From the NCBI GenBank assembly GCA_950295325.1, contig OX485808.1, forward strand, positions 23,706,527 to 23,770,526: a stretch of DNA of 64,000 nt, read 5' to 3'. Of the stretch, positions 1 through 11,803 are shown piece by piece (position 1 is the first letter of the stretch; each line of letters starts with the position of its first letter). The position numbers and the translations under genes were made by a program. The notes under the pieces are model-generated. The model ran no database searches. It saw only the letters and a list, made by a program, of their open reading frames with translations, and was not told the DNA's origin. Source of the stretch: Polytrichum commune. Taxonomy: Eukaryota; Streptophyta; Polytrichopsida; Polytrichales; Polytrichaceae.

Positions 1-906
1 GATACCACTCAGTTATATGCAATGAGTAAATCACATCCTTTTGATACCTTTAGGGTATTTTAGAACTTTTTTGTTCTTGATGCCATTTGGGTCTATGTAC
101 TGTGCAAAGAACCTTCATACCTAGGTAAAATTACCCTAGTTTCAATATGGTAGTAGGATAATAATAATGATGACCATAATAATAAGTCAAGGTAGACAGA
201 GATTCTCTCATCTTGGATACCCACCAAGTATCAATATTTGACTGGTATTACAAATTTGATATCAGTTGAGTAGGTTCTTTGATACTGTTCTAGATAATGT
301 GTATCGATTCCTTATATACACCTACATATCAATCCAACATTGGTTTTTCAGGTTTTATTGTAATTCAAGGCTAATTAGATGTTCTTCTTATTAATATTGA
401 ATGTGTGGACAATGGACAGGCTTGTGAGCACAAGGATGCACCAAGGCAAGCAAAGTATAAGCGTGTGGAGGTATATAATTCAGGATGGCGCATTAGGAAA
501 GGTTGGTATATTTGTCATTTTCCTAAACAGGACTTTAAGACACTGCAATCACTTTGTCAAGTGTATTTGATTGCCAAGGACCAACGATTTACCATATATT
601 TTTTATTCTGTTTTCGTTTTACTGTTTGTACAAAAAGTACTTGTTTGTATGGTTTTTTGATATGTATTTCCCACGGTTTGTTTTGTATGTTTATGAAGGT
701 TGGTATTATGTATACCACTTCTGGATGAATAAAGAATATGCTTGCAGCTTTAATAATTTAAATCTTCCCTTGAAATGCTGCAGGATAGTGTGAAATGCTT
801 GCTCTAAACCCTGGTTGTTGTCCTGTTGATTTTGTGGTTTGAAGTGTGTGGATGATGTTGTTATTCACAGGGGATTTATTTTCTTGAATGATTGAATGTT
901 TGGCAG

Positions 907-2116
907 TTGCTGGAAGAGATGCTGGAAGAGATGCATGTGAAGTGAAGATGATACACCAGGAGGACACAGGCATGCAGCGAGAGATGGCTAAAGTTGCATT
1001 TCGTCGCGGCATTTGGAGCTACATTCTCAAGATGGACATCCATCTCCGCAAATATGCTCTGAGACCCAATGCGCTAGCAAATGAAGTCAATGCTGTATCT
1101 CTTGCCCACAAGGTACATCCTACAGACCCACTCAAGTTTCTTCTCATCTTGCTATTCTGTCTTTGACATCTGCAGCTGTGAGTCTATCTCAGTTTTGTTG
1201 TTTTTTCTTTTTTCTTTTTTCTTTTTTCTAGACACAAATCACATCTGTAGAGAGGGATGTATCCTAGTGCAAGATTCAAAAAGAAAGTGGGGAGTCTTTT
1301 GTATACTGAAAGTTGGCATTCTTGTGAAAATTATGGGTTATGGATTGAGTTATTGTGACAATTTTGGCTGTTAAATTGGGTCAGGAATTGTCTCATCCGG
1401 TTACAAAATTAAGAAACTGCAAATCAGTAAGATTGTCAAGTACAATGTTCCAGAATTGGAGTTGAGTTACAAAAGCTTTAAGAGGTCAAGATTTTCTTGC
1501 TGTTTAAACAATCACATAGACCTTCCCATTTTTGTCCACTATTGAACCTATAATACTATCTATATTCTGAGCACGTAATCCAGTCTCATTCCAACACGTG
1601 TTTTTCTAGTGTCCGTTCTTAACCACAAACCTTGCCATATACAATTAATTATAGGTCTCCAATCAAGAAGAGTGACCACATAACACATACATATATTCTA
1701 ACTGGAAATATGTGCCTGATTGATTCTTATTTCAACATATAAACCTTTTCTTATAAAGGATTCACCATCTTGTGCCGAGCATGGTAAGTTATGTCTGCCT
1801 TCCTAAATGCTAACAATTTGTTTCCTGCGTACAGGTTCCCGAAGCACTGAGGGTGAAGTATTTGGCCGCAGACAACACATCTGAAATACCCCAAGAAGGT
1901 AATTTAGATGCCCTGACACCTGAAGGTGGCAAACTTCAAAGACTCTCCTCGAAAAGGAAGCTGGCCAAAGGGTTGCTACTGGTAGGAGGAGCCTTATTTT
2001 TCACGCAAGGTTCAGCATCTTTGGGGGCAAAAATTGCTGCTGTCTGTATTATAAATAGGGCTATGAGGCCGCAAGGCGCCTCCAATTTTCTCCAGAGGTT
2101 TATAGACAGGGTGTGA
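907..2116 (+). CDS. Last two exons of an unknown gene with a C-terminal hydrophobic segment
   Basis: Exon 907-1112 follows an acceptor (TTTGGCAG) and ends at a GTACAT donor. Exon 1835-2116 follows TGCGTACAG and ends with TGA at 2114-2116. The exons join in phase 0 (AHK to VPE). The first exon is charged, with WSYILKMDIHLRKYALRP. The second ends with a hydrophobic stretch (GLLLVGGALFFTQGSASLG) that could be a membrane segment near the C-terminus. A short upstream exon, 422-472 (ACEHKDAPRQAKYKRVE), is possible. The 5' part is unresolved or lies left of the window. I do not recognise the family. No frameshift or stop breaks the two exons, so the gene may be functional. The precise start of the first exon is inferred from its acceptor only. 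Confidence 0.55.
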
Positions 2117-4152
2117 CGAGGTTTTTGCGCAGAGTTTGTTGCAACAAAACAAAAGCAGATGTTGCAAACATCTTGAGGTTGGGAGGGTTTAAGTAAAACC
2201 TCTCTCTGCAAGGTAGAGAGTAAGAGGGAGAGAGAGTGTCAGGTCTACAAAATCTGCAGACCGTTCTTGTAATTGTGTTGGGAGGTTTTCAACTGTCTCT
2301 AGGTAGGTAATAGTTGTCCAGAGTGTAATTGTAAAAAGGAACGAGGTACTTTGAGATTCTATTGGATTTCAATGTATAATGCAAATGCATCATTGAGAAG
2401 GAACTGTTATTGTCTGCAAATTAGAATCTAAATTGCAACCAACACTTACATCAGAGTTTTTCTGGTTGGCATCCTGTGGCCGAAGTTTGCCCTCCTCTAT
2501 TGCGGTAATCAAGGTAAAGAAACACTTCTCATTCTGTGCAATGTGGCGATACAGCGAGATTATCAGCTCTCTACAATTTATTTTGATTGCTCTGATTGTC
2601 CATGGTCTTGATGATCTGGTCTGAGAAGGCCAGTCCCATGTAAGTATCAAGGTAATGATAAATTTTACAAATAATACCTATGATGTACTCTACTTTATAT
2701 TAGGATTCGCTAATCATCTTGTACTTATCACGTGGTCTAAGGTGCTAGACGAAGCAGCTTATCACTTAGGTGCACTTACCTTAGGTCTTGGTTTAGATGT
2801 TTTACCGAGGGGGAAATAGTTAAAACTTGCATGTATGTAGGTTTGTTGTTGAATCATCCCAATATAAGTTCATTAAACTAATTTGGGGTCTCTGATCTCG
2901 ATTCATCAGTTCAAGGGAAATAGAAAACTCGGGCTTTACACTAAAAATTGACATCTTCGCCCTCCCCTCCTACTGTTTACCCTATCACACCTGTTTGTAA
3001 TGCCTAGAATATGGTTCATTCATTCAGAAAATTGACAAATCCATAATCCTAAGTATATTGGATGGAGCTTGTAATTTACCACCCAATGAGCTCTTGCAAC
3101 CTTGTTTGAGATTTGTCATGCATTGTCATAATGTGGTAATAATCATCATAAAGTGGATAAATGAGTAAATGAGTCTTTGCTTTGAAATCAAATAGCATGT
3201 TCATAAGTGCTCCAAAATTGATATTGGGGGTTGGTGGCTAGGGCTAGATGCCCACCTCTTTTAGTTGGGCCTCCAACACCATTACCAAGGTAAAGGGGTG
3301 TAAGTAGTGATCAGTGATTGGGGAGATTTTTGGGCATAAGGGTTGAGATCCTAGAGATCCTAGTGTTTGCAAGTCCAACCGGTTACATGTTGACTTCCTC
3401 CAATTCTTCTTTATTAAATTGGGGTATATTCTATAAATTCTTCTAAAATGATCAATAATTTTCTTGCAGTCTTGAACTTCAACCGGTTATTTCTCAAACT
3501 CAACCGGTTCATTTGTAACTAACTACTGGTTCTCCCTGATCATAGGTAGTGATAACATAACCCCCATAGGTTTGTGGTTTATTCATCTCAAGTGGGTTCC
3601 TCTAGACTAATTTGAGGACACTAATGCTAATTATGAGGTCAAAAAATTCCAAAAAAAGAGATCATGTATAATGGAGTTGCATGCATTTTCAACTCTAATC
3701 GTAGTGGTAGGGACCCAACTCAAAGAGGCGGACATGTCTAACTTTGACTGGAGTTAGCTATGACCTCATTTTTTGTTTTCTAATCATCTTGTCCTCATTG
3801 CATGTTTGACTTTCTTTTCTCCTAGGGGGGATTTAAGACGAAGGAGGGATTTTTTAGACCAACATTGATGTTGAGGGCTTTTCATCCCACTTGCTACCAT
3901 AGTTGTTTATAATTGACCACTCACACGCTGTAGCTAACGCCAATGCACATCTATGAGAAATGGACATTCACTTGTTTTATCAAATTTGAGAAAATTCAAC
4001 AGTTGCAATCTAAGACTATTCAGATGATTGTTCTTATTAGTCAAAGTCATCATACATGAAACTTTTATCAATAAACTTATATGTAATGTTCAAACAAAAA
4101 GGAGACATGCCACTTATGGGTAAAGTGTTATGGTAGAAAGTCATGATTCATA
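2117..4152. other. 3' flank and intergenic DNA without recognisable genes
   Basis: AT-rich sequence following the gene end. A purine-rich GAGAGAGAG stretch lies near 2218-2238. No ORF has convincing coding character. A dispersed repeat copy lies at 3311-3475. Several CCGGTT motifs occur between 3370 and 3520. Confidence 0.5.
3311..3475 (+). repeat. Dispersed repeat family, copy 1 (plus)
   Basis: Contains TTTTTGGGCATAA, then GCAAGTCCAACCGGTTACAT, then a run matching GGGGTATATTCTATAAATTC. The same ordered blocks recur at 14247-14375 on the plus strand and at 36715-36845 and 37370-37535 on the minus strand. The family is not identified. It lacks obvious coding sequence or terminal inverted repeats. 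Confidence 0.6.
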
Positions 4153-4363
4153 CACAAGATTTTTCACAAAGTTTATGCCCGTCCACGTCCAAAAACCTTG
4201 AATTGAAAGGCAAAAAAAATTGCAACCCGTCCCAAAACTGGTAGTTTCTAAACCAACCCGTCCATGGAAAGGTTAAAGAAAAAACAACCTGTCCCAAAAC
4301 CAGTTTGGAAATGAAAATACCCGTCCTGCAATACGTATAAATAAGTCTCTTACAATGTTGGTA

Positions 4364-4389
4364 AATATATATATATATATATATATATA
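4364..4389. repeat. AT dinucleotide microsatellite
   Basis: An uninterrupted run of alternating A and T, about 12 repeats, inside the hAT-like element. Confidence 0.9.
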
Positions 4390-4676
4390 AAACAAAAAAA
4401 CCAAAAGATGTTGACATGTGCCTGTTTGCACTTGGAAACAAATAGGATCTTCACAAATTATGCCTTCAATGCCCATCAATTACCTGTCTTTTGTTGTTGA
4501 TTCTCATCTTTCCAGTACACCCCATTATAATTTCCTCTGCCACCATCATTTCTTTTGATTTCTTGTCCTTCAATCTCCCATTTCTTTCCCCAGACTCTAT
4601 CCTCAAGGTGTTTCCATCACCCGTTATCGCCCGTCCGTCACCACCCACATGCCCTCCACAAGAGGGGTTTTTCTAG

Positions 4677-4842
4677 ACAAAACCTAATCAAAAGTCATCT
4701 ATGTGCTAGTTTGAAGTTAGAGACTTTAGATGCTTTGATGCGCATTTCATGTGTAAATATTCCAGTTGAAAACATCAATTGGAATGCAGTGATGCTTGTT
4801 TGGAGATCATTGAAGGATAGGAGAATTCATCCACTTCTTTGA
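4677..4842 (+). pseudogene. hAT transposase C-terminal (dimerisation) exon remnant
   Basis: After a TTTTTCTAG acceptor the reading frame gives a peptide containing LETLDALMRISC, a tryptophan (NINWNAV), then VWRSLKDRR, ending in TGA at 4840-4842. The spacing LDxLMRIS...W...KDRR matches the C-terminal dimerisation segment of plant hAT transposases. Lying inside an element with hAT-type ends makes it the probable leftover of the autonomous parent's last exon. There is no DDE catalytic part nearby. The identity is motif recognition only. Confidence 0.45.
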
Positions 4843-5282
4843 AGGGTGAGTAGCTCTTTATTTTTAAATTTTTGAACATGTTTATATATACTAATTCTTA
4901 TTCAATTGCTAAGTTTACCTTCAATTATAATCTTTGACATTATGTTAAAAAGGTTCTAAATTTTGTGGTTGATGAATTAATGTATGCAGGTGTATCAAGC
5001 ACTTCAAGACGGATATTTTGATTGGGTATTAGTGGTTTGATTGCATTATGCTTATATTCACATGTCATATATGACATAATGTAACTGATATTTGTACCAA
5101 TTATATTGTTTGGAAAAAATTATCAAAAAAATTCTTATTTTTAGAACCCGTCCAAAGTGAGTTTGACACATCCAAAAACCGGTTCATTTTCTAAGAACCC
5201 GTCCACTAGAAAGGTTTTTTTTTTTATGAACATGTCCCTAAACATGTTGGGGACCTTGTGAAAAATCACCACTGCACAAGAA

Positions 5283-7386
5283 TGAGAAACCGGTATCATT
5301 GTCACCAATCACAAGCCAAGATTTGTGATGAAGATGGTAACTTGGTCTTTCATATTTTTATGTTTTAAGAGTTGTCAAATGTTTTGGTAGTTGAACGTTC
5401 TTGTTTGTCCAATATTGGAGTGCACAAGGTGGTTCCTCAACTTGCGGGAGGGTCCTTTAACGTTAGACAATTGCCATGTGCGAGTGGGCTGTAAACTAGG
5501 TGCATATATTTAGGTTTGTAGCCCACTTTGGAGATCTAAAACTAAGGACACAGTAGACACAGAGGATACTATGTTACATGGTCAGCCAGTAAATTAAAAA
5601 CCAAGTGGAGACATAGCATGCATAACCTATGTGCACGAACGGCAAGTATATAGTTTAGTACACCATGACATAAATAATTGAATGGAGACTCCAACATAGA
5701 TAAGGTTGTGGATACTATATAATTGAATCTTTTGTTTGTTCTCCACATGTGGGGAGCCTTCAAAGGATGTGAAGCAAGTGAATTGATCCACCTACACAAT
5801 ATAGCTCTTACAAATACGACACATGTGCACATTGAAATGAATCGTTATGTATTTACCGCTCGTAAGTCTTCTTGTTACTCTTGGGAGGTTTATTTGCTAA
5901 CAAAGGACAAGGATTGAGAGTTGCATGAGATTGTATTAGGTAGATGGTAGAGCTGCCGTCGATATCAAAATTGAGTGAGATGATGCCTAATTTTATTTAT
6001 GAAGTTGATGACTACTGTATATAAAAGGTCCAATCATACAAATGTGTCAATCGACTTTGTGTCAACAATTTTGCTTCATGAATGTTTCATAAAGCAAGGT
6101 TGCAAATCTCATTTTATAACTCATCTTGAAAATAAAAAAAATCATAGGGATAATAAGGGTTATGGGTCAGTTCATTGATATCAAATTGTGCTAAATGATA
6201 TGTAGGTTGACCCCCTACCGTGAGTGGGCTTAGGGGACCCATTATTAGAATCAAAACGCATTCACCTCTCTTATTTCATCAAGAAAGAAGAAGAATCACA
6301 ACATTGCCATGGACTCCACTACATATTGTATTTAGTGCCACTAATTCTATGTGTTTTACTTATTACCAATTGTAAACAACCCATGGAGTGTCCACCAACA
6401 CTAAAATTAAACCTAGCATTATTTGTTAATATTCCTTGTTAAAAAAGTTGGGCATTCAATATTTACGACATTGCAACTATCTTCACTTCCTAAGTGAACT
6501 TTCACTCATATTTCAATCATCCATGATAATTTTTCAATGCATGCATGTTAGGATGCTAAATAAACGTTGCTTCAATAATTGGCAATGATTTCATCCATGA
6601 CAAAACTTGTATAATTATTTGGTGACTTTAAACACAACATTTAGTGTAGTAAAACAAAGCATATAGAAATGGCAATACTAATAAAAAAATTTAGGGTCTC
6701 ATCCCAAAGGGACACGTGAAGGTATGTGGGTCTTAATGCGTAATCACTCCTCTTAAAGGGACACTAATATTTAAGTGGTATATGGATATATACCAAAAAT
6801 GACATATGTCATGATGGAGTGTGTGCTTGACACATAGACATTGTTTTAAATTCATCGATTAACACATTTGGATAGACCTATATGATCAATAAAAGAGAGT
6901 GAGATTCTTCACCATGGCATTTCAAATTTGGTTGTAGAATTTGAAACAACAATCTTGATGACTCACAATTGTTAACATGACAAGACACTTCTTAGTCTAA
7001 ATCAACCGTTGACTTTTTGTGTGGAATGGGAAGTGCCCACAATAAGACCATATAGTTCATGTTCATATACTTCTAATACGTTCATGCTAATTATGTACAT
7101 GTTCTTTATATTAGATGATATGAAATATTTGTCAAACTCTTTCCGAGTTACTTCACATGTGCAGAAGAATAGATAATCTTGCAAAACAACAAGCTTTCAT
7201 TAGTATCTATGAGAACCCGAATCGGACTTTAAAAATGTGTTGGGGTTATTCAATGATAAGTTAAAACAAGAAGGAGCCACGGTCGCATACAAGTTGGGCA
7301 ATGCTTTAAACTCTCAATTACAACCAATATCATCTCCTAGTGATGTGGCAAAAAGCAGGCCCCACCTCGTCACAAACACTTAACTT
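5283..7386. other. Intergenic DNA, no gene seen
   Basis: AT-rich sequence. The open frames are short (under 90 codons) and have no recognisable domain or supporting splice structure. No terminal repeats or arrays were found. Confidence 0.5.
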
Positions 7387-8836
7387 GGGTTGGTTTACAC
7401 TATGGACCATGAAGTTGGACCATGGCATTGTAAGAGCGTTGATTGGCTGTTGAACTCGTCCCGACACCACTTCGGTTTACAGTTAGGAAAAAATGGCAGA
7501 GGGACCATGGAGATCGAGGTCCCCAAAATACAATTTCCAAGGTCTAATAAATACATTGACGTGGTCCAATGGGTTTTGCGGTGAGAAAGGTAAGAGAGAT
7601 GGTTTGGTAGGAAAAGGCAAGGGCCCAACGTAGAGAAATGTCATTTTAATATATATTAAATGATATTTTTTGGGGGGCATGTATACAACTCTTCCCACTA
7701 GGCAAGGCTCACACTTTTTAGCATCTATATGATGTTATGAATCTTGAAAAGCAAGTCCGCCCTCTATGTGCCTAGATCATATCATAGGCCATGAGACATA
7801 CCATTTCTTCCATGCCCTACCCCTTGAACTTGCTCCCACATGTGTCATCAAACAATGTGGGACATCTAGAAGTCAAGAATTTGAGTGCAGATTTGTTTTT
7901 TTGTTCTACCAACATAAATGTTTGGGATTTGTGGAGTTGTAATATACTGTTGGAAAGGTCTTGAAAATACCTTTTGACGGTATATTACACGCCCCAAAAC
8001 TTTTAAAAATTACAGTTGCAAAATGAAAAAGAAAAATTTGTAGTCGTCTAGTGATTATAGGACAGGGTGGTCAAAAGAACTGCAATGGGAAAACAATTGT
8101 GGGTTTTTTTCACATAGTTTTCTACTACACTAAATAGGTTGTTTTTCATTTTATACACAAAATAAGAATGCATACATTTGATATGAATAACCCTATGAAA
8201 ACAAGTAACATTAAATGGAAACTCAAACACTAAATATCAACTATAGTAATATGTGGAAGTTACATGTTTTAATTTAGTGTTAGTAAGGATATGAAAAGAA
8301 AACAAAAGAAAAATGATAAAAGGAGATATATTTCCAACATATCTTCTAGCAAATCTTCTAACACTAATTATCAAAGAATTGAAAATTAGTGTTGAGCAAG
8401 ATATGGTGGTAACAACATTAAATTTAAACGAACACTAAATATCTTATTTAGTGTAGTGACAACACAAGGTACATGTCACATGTACAAATTAAATCGCTTG
8501 TTTTTTTGTAGAAAATGTTGTGAGAAGATTTGCAAGCCACATCTTTGACACATTTAACAAGAAGTGAAGCCCAAGAGAAGCCTAGAGAATGGTCAAACTT
8601 CAATTTCTATCAACATTGCCCTTTTTGGGCATGTAGTAAAAAAAACCAGCACATTCATTTTTTGGTGCATGGTCATTCTTGTCCACATTTGGTTTACACC
8701 TACGGAGGGGCCCAATGCTTTCAAAACTATTTTTTCAAGAAGTTGGACCATGGAAGTCGTCAGACCATGAACTCAGACCATTGAAAAAAGCCCTTTTCCA
8801 TGGTCCGACATCATGATCCATAGTGTAAACCAACCC
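7387..8836. mobile_element. TIR element of 1.45 kb, Harbinger-like termini
   Basis: The left end starts GGGTTGGTTTACACTATGGA. The right end is its inverted copy, ending TCCATAGTGTAAACCAACCC at 8836. Similarity continues inward through the GGACCATGG block for about 40 bp on each side. The right flank is TTA, a PIF/Harbinger-type target. The left flank is CTT, so a clean duplication is not preserved. No transposase is present, so the element is non-autonomous. It contains a cluster of CACTAAAT motifs (8127-8457). Confidence 0.65.
8127..8457. repeat. Cluster of CACTAAAT / ATTTAGTG motifs in both orientations
   Basis: Seven copies of ACACTAAWT or its complement occur within about 330 bp (near 8127, 8226, 8271, 8359, 8382, 8430 and 8446). 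Two pairs form short palindromes (8359-8393 and 8430-8456). The density and alternating orientation resemble subterminal transposase-binding repeats. Confidence 0.5.
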
Positions 8837-8872
8837 TTAGATATATTAACATCCCACAAATTCTTCATTGAC

Positions 8873-8900
8873 TAGAGTAGAGTAAAGTAGAGTAGAGTAA
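8873..8900. repeat. AGAGT pentanucleotide microsatellite
   Basis: Imperfect tandem repeats of AGAGT/AAAGT within AGAGTAGAGTAAAGTAGAGT. Confidence 0.7.
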
Positions 8901-9760
8901 ACATGTGTTTCGGCTTAATCAAAATTGAGTCTCACCTTGATCGAAATGCATGTACCATGTAGATTGTTGATGGGAACCAGACCGGGAATAGGCACATCTA
9001 ATATACACTAATAATGCCATGACACATGTCCCTAGTTGCCAGTGCTAAAGCTCCTCAGGGAATGACCGGTTATGGCAACCTTTAGACATTGGTAATATTT
9101 TCGGGCCAACTTATGACTTAGAAAATTCATAGTGATCTCAATTTAAAGAATAAAATTACCAACAAAAATTTGCAAAACACGGGAAATATTTGCGTTGCCT
9201 TATACCTCTCTAGATCCGGTGCATAATCTCTTCAATGATCAGTTATGAGCGCCTCTAGTATAGTGTGGGTTACCGTTTGGAGTTACATAGTGATATAACT
9301 TTTCATCAACATTTTTTTTTAACCAAGTAAGTTACATCATGTTCTTTGATGTGCATCACCCGTTAATATGATGAGCATACTTCTTGAATTAATTGGGCTT
9401 TATTTGTATGAATTAGGATTATTTAGACTTAATTACATTAAATCACACTTAATTACTTTGAGTGTGTATGAATACTTTGTGAAAGAGGAAAGTATCAACT
9501 AAAATGTTATAAAATGAACACACTAAAAATAAATCACTCATTTTAGTCCCATTTTAGAATGACAAAGACCCTTTGACCAGTAAGTCACGAAATTTATAAC
9601 CTCAATGCTAATGAGGATTTTGCAATGTTTTTGACTTCCAAATTAATTACATGCTTTATTGACAGTTTCATTTCGAAAAGGAAATCCCAATCAATCATTT
9701 ATTTACTCGATGGAAGTGAGCATATATATTAGATTTTGAACCTTAAAAACAAAGTGCACT
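8901..9760. other. Intergenic DNA, no gene seen
   Basis: AT-rich, no convincing ORF or repeat structure. GC content rises after about 9770. Confidence 0.45.
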
Positions 9761-10540
9761 CAATATGGGTTATATGGACAAGCGGCCTTCAAGAATGCTA
9801 GGGTCAGGCCACGGTCCAGAGGTCGAGGCTTTAGCTTTTTTAGTGCCGCCCCCGCCCATTGTCCTAATGTGTCGGAGATATTTAGAAAGACCCCAGACTT
9901 GGGAGGCCCGATGCCCTTTACGACCACGTTCGCGAGCTTGTCTCGAGGTCGACAGACAGCCGTAGGATGTAGATACGATGGACGGCTGAGATACTCCCAC
10001 CCCTCCCGTTAGTGAGGCCGTTAGTGAAGGCTCCGTGCTCTTAAGCCGACGGCCTGCAGCCTTTCCATAGCCGACCCTCGGATAGCTGCAGTGCATTTGT
10101 TTCCATTGCACTCGTGGTATTGCGTTCGTGCCGGTGTTGGCGGAGTTGTTCACTATAAGTTGGGGGTGGAGATGATGTTGGGCATGATGGCGTGAAGAAG
10201 GATGCATGGCATAATGATCCGGGGTTTCAGTATATACCACATTGGCAAGAGCTTGTTGGAAATCGATCCAGTGTGACTTTTGTTTCTCAACATTCACAAA
10301 CGATCTGGCATCGAAGAGCTGTAACCGGATGAGTACTCTCTCGTTCGAGTGAGGTAGATCGTTGTTTCTACATCCTCCGAACCCAGAGTGCATGGGCGAA
10401 GGCAATCGCAACGCAGCAGAAAGATGAGTGGCACTAACACGTGAGGCATTGACGGGTGCTAATGCCGGCAGAATCTAGACGAGGTCCAAAGGGAAGAACC
10501 CACTCTCATTTCGAAGTGAAGTAACGTCGGTGGGGTACAA
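9761..10540. other. GC-richer flank upstream of the membrane protein gene
   Basis: Base composition shifts from strongly AT-rich to roughly balanced across this stretch and into the following gene. A 213-codon frame on the minus strand (9770-10411) begins at TTG with no ATG and shows no recognisable domain. I read the stretch as promoter or 5' leader DNA of the gene at 10541, not as a second gene. Confidence 0.35.
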
Positions 10541-11803
10541 ATGAAGGGGGGTTTGGAATGGCCACGCAGGTTGCGTTGGTGTGCGCGGTTGGATCCTCTG
10601 ATTTTCTCGGCCATAGTCGTCAGTTTGTGGTCCGTTGTGTTTGCTGCTCAAACGTCGGGGACATGCGAGTGTGATCAACAGGGCCCTACGACAAGGGAGT
10701 TGGTGACAACTGTTTGGGGCGGTGTCGTCACCCTCTTTGTGCTCTCGTTTGATTTCTGGAGGACAGTGAAGACATATGTGTATGCTGATGATGATTCTGG
10801 GGGGACATTCGGTAAAGTTGTGGGAATATTCTCAGTGGCAATTCTTGTTATTATAAGTCCGGTTTTAATGCTTCTTGCGATTGTTTTCAAGGCGGCGTGG
10901 AGATATCACAGTTGGCGGAGAATGCCTGGGCGTACAATTTTGTCCTTGTTGTCACCATGGACGAAAGATCCTGCAAAGATCATAATCGGTTGTGAAGTTG
11001 TCATCACTGTGCCTGAGGTGATTTCTATTCCTGACAGCTTTATTGCTTTGGACTTGCCGAGCCTTTCAGAAGCAGTGGTGATTGGTCGTGGACCAGAAGA
11101 ATCACGGGAGACCAAAACCATTCACCTTAGTTACGAGGGAAAAGAAGTTTTGTTGCAAATGGGTGTTCTTCCTCCATACGATCAACTCAAGGTCTTGCAA
11201 GGACGTTCTGGGTGGGCCTCAATTATATCATCAGTGCAGAGTATGGGATATATATATGGTGTTGTGCTTCGGACTATACAAGGACTCCCGGTGAGTCCAA
11301 TTGAAGTTGTTGCTTTAACGTTGAGCATACAAGTCTTGATCAAGGCTCTCCTACACAATATTGTAAGTTTAAGTTATATGCCCCTTCATGTTTATTTGAC
11401 ACATGACCAAGCACAAACTTTTGTAGATAGGTGCACCGAATACACTCCAGATGGAGTTCCTAATAGTTGGGTTGCGGGTTCATCCGTGGTTATAGTCTTG
11501 TTGGTTTCAAGTGTGGCAATTTATTACGTCATACATGTGTGGCAAACAACAAGAATAATCATGGTTGTCCCAATAATGCTAACACTTGTTGGATTATATT
11601 TACAACTAATCAGCATATGGGCACTTACATATGGACGTACAGGGGATATAATTGGACCTCTCGTTCTAACCATGTGCACCATGGTAAATGTAACATCGTA
11701 CATTCTTGCATTAGTTGTTACAATTAAATATTGGAAGGTTGATGGGTTGAATGCGAAATCTTCTAGCATGCTAGCTCAAATATTTCCATACATTGGTCAA
11801 TAA
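10541..11803 (+). CDS. Intronless multi-pass membrane protein, family unknown (420 aa)
   Basis: One uninterrupted frame from ATG 10541 to TAA 11803. Hydrophobic segments lie near residues 20-37, 57-72, 92-115, 255-285, 318-341, 345-370 and 378-403, giving about seven membrane spans. A soluble central part (about 120-245) contains GRGPEESRETK and ends in a GRSGWASIISSVQS motif before RTIQGLPVSPIEVVAL. The segment GLPVSPxEVVAL followed by a hydrophobic run recalls uncharacterised fungal integral membrane proteins. That is an impression, not a match I can verify. The N-terminus carries a short CECDQQ stretch. The frame is intact, unlike most coding regions in this window, and has no TE signature, so it is probably a real gene. 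Its function is unknown. Confidence 0.7.
   Translation: MKGGLEWPRRLRWCARLDPLIFSAIVVSLWSVVFAAQTSGTCECDQQGPTTRELVTTVWGGVVTLFVLSFDFWRTVKTYVYADDDSGGTFGKVVGIFSVAILVIISPVLMLLAIVFKAAWRYHSWRRMPGRTILSLLSPWTKDPAKIIIGCEVVITVPEVISIPDSFIALDLPSLSEAVVIGRGPEESRETKTIHLSYEGKEVLLQMGVLPPYDQLKVLQGRSGWASIISSVQSMGYIYGVVLRTIQGLPVSPIEVVALTLSIQVLIKALLHNIVSLSYMPLHVYLTHDQAQTFVDRCTEYTPDGVPNSWVAGSSVVIVLLVSSVAIYYVIHVWQTTRIIMVVPIMLTLVGLYLQLISIWALTYGRTGDIIGPLVLTMCTMVNVTSYILALVVTIKYWKVDGLNAKSSSMLAQIFPYIGQ

Larger units (their letters stand above)
4159..5274 (+). mobile_element. hAT-like non-autonomous element with one worn end
   Basis: The right end reads TTGTGAAAAATCACCACTG, so its inward terminus is CAGTGGTGATTTTTCACAA, a hAT-type CAGTGGTG end. 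The left side keeps only the inner part (ATTTTTCACAA from 4159). CACAAG precedes the left side (4153-4158) and CACAAGAA follows the right terminus (5275-5282). This fits an 8-bp target duplication from which the last two bases and the outermost 8 bp of the left TIR were deleted. The interior repeats an ACCCGTCC motif and carries a fragment resembling the C-terminus of a hAT transposase at 4677-4842. The superfamily assignment is inferred from terminus, duplication length and that fragment. Confidence 0.6.

Noticed and set aside
9770-10411. 213-codon frame on the minus strand upstream of the membrane protein gene
   Set aside because: It starts at TTG, has no recognisable domain and lies in a GC-richer leader region where long chance frames are expected.
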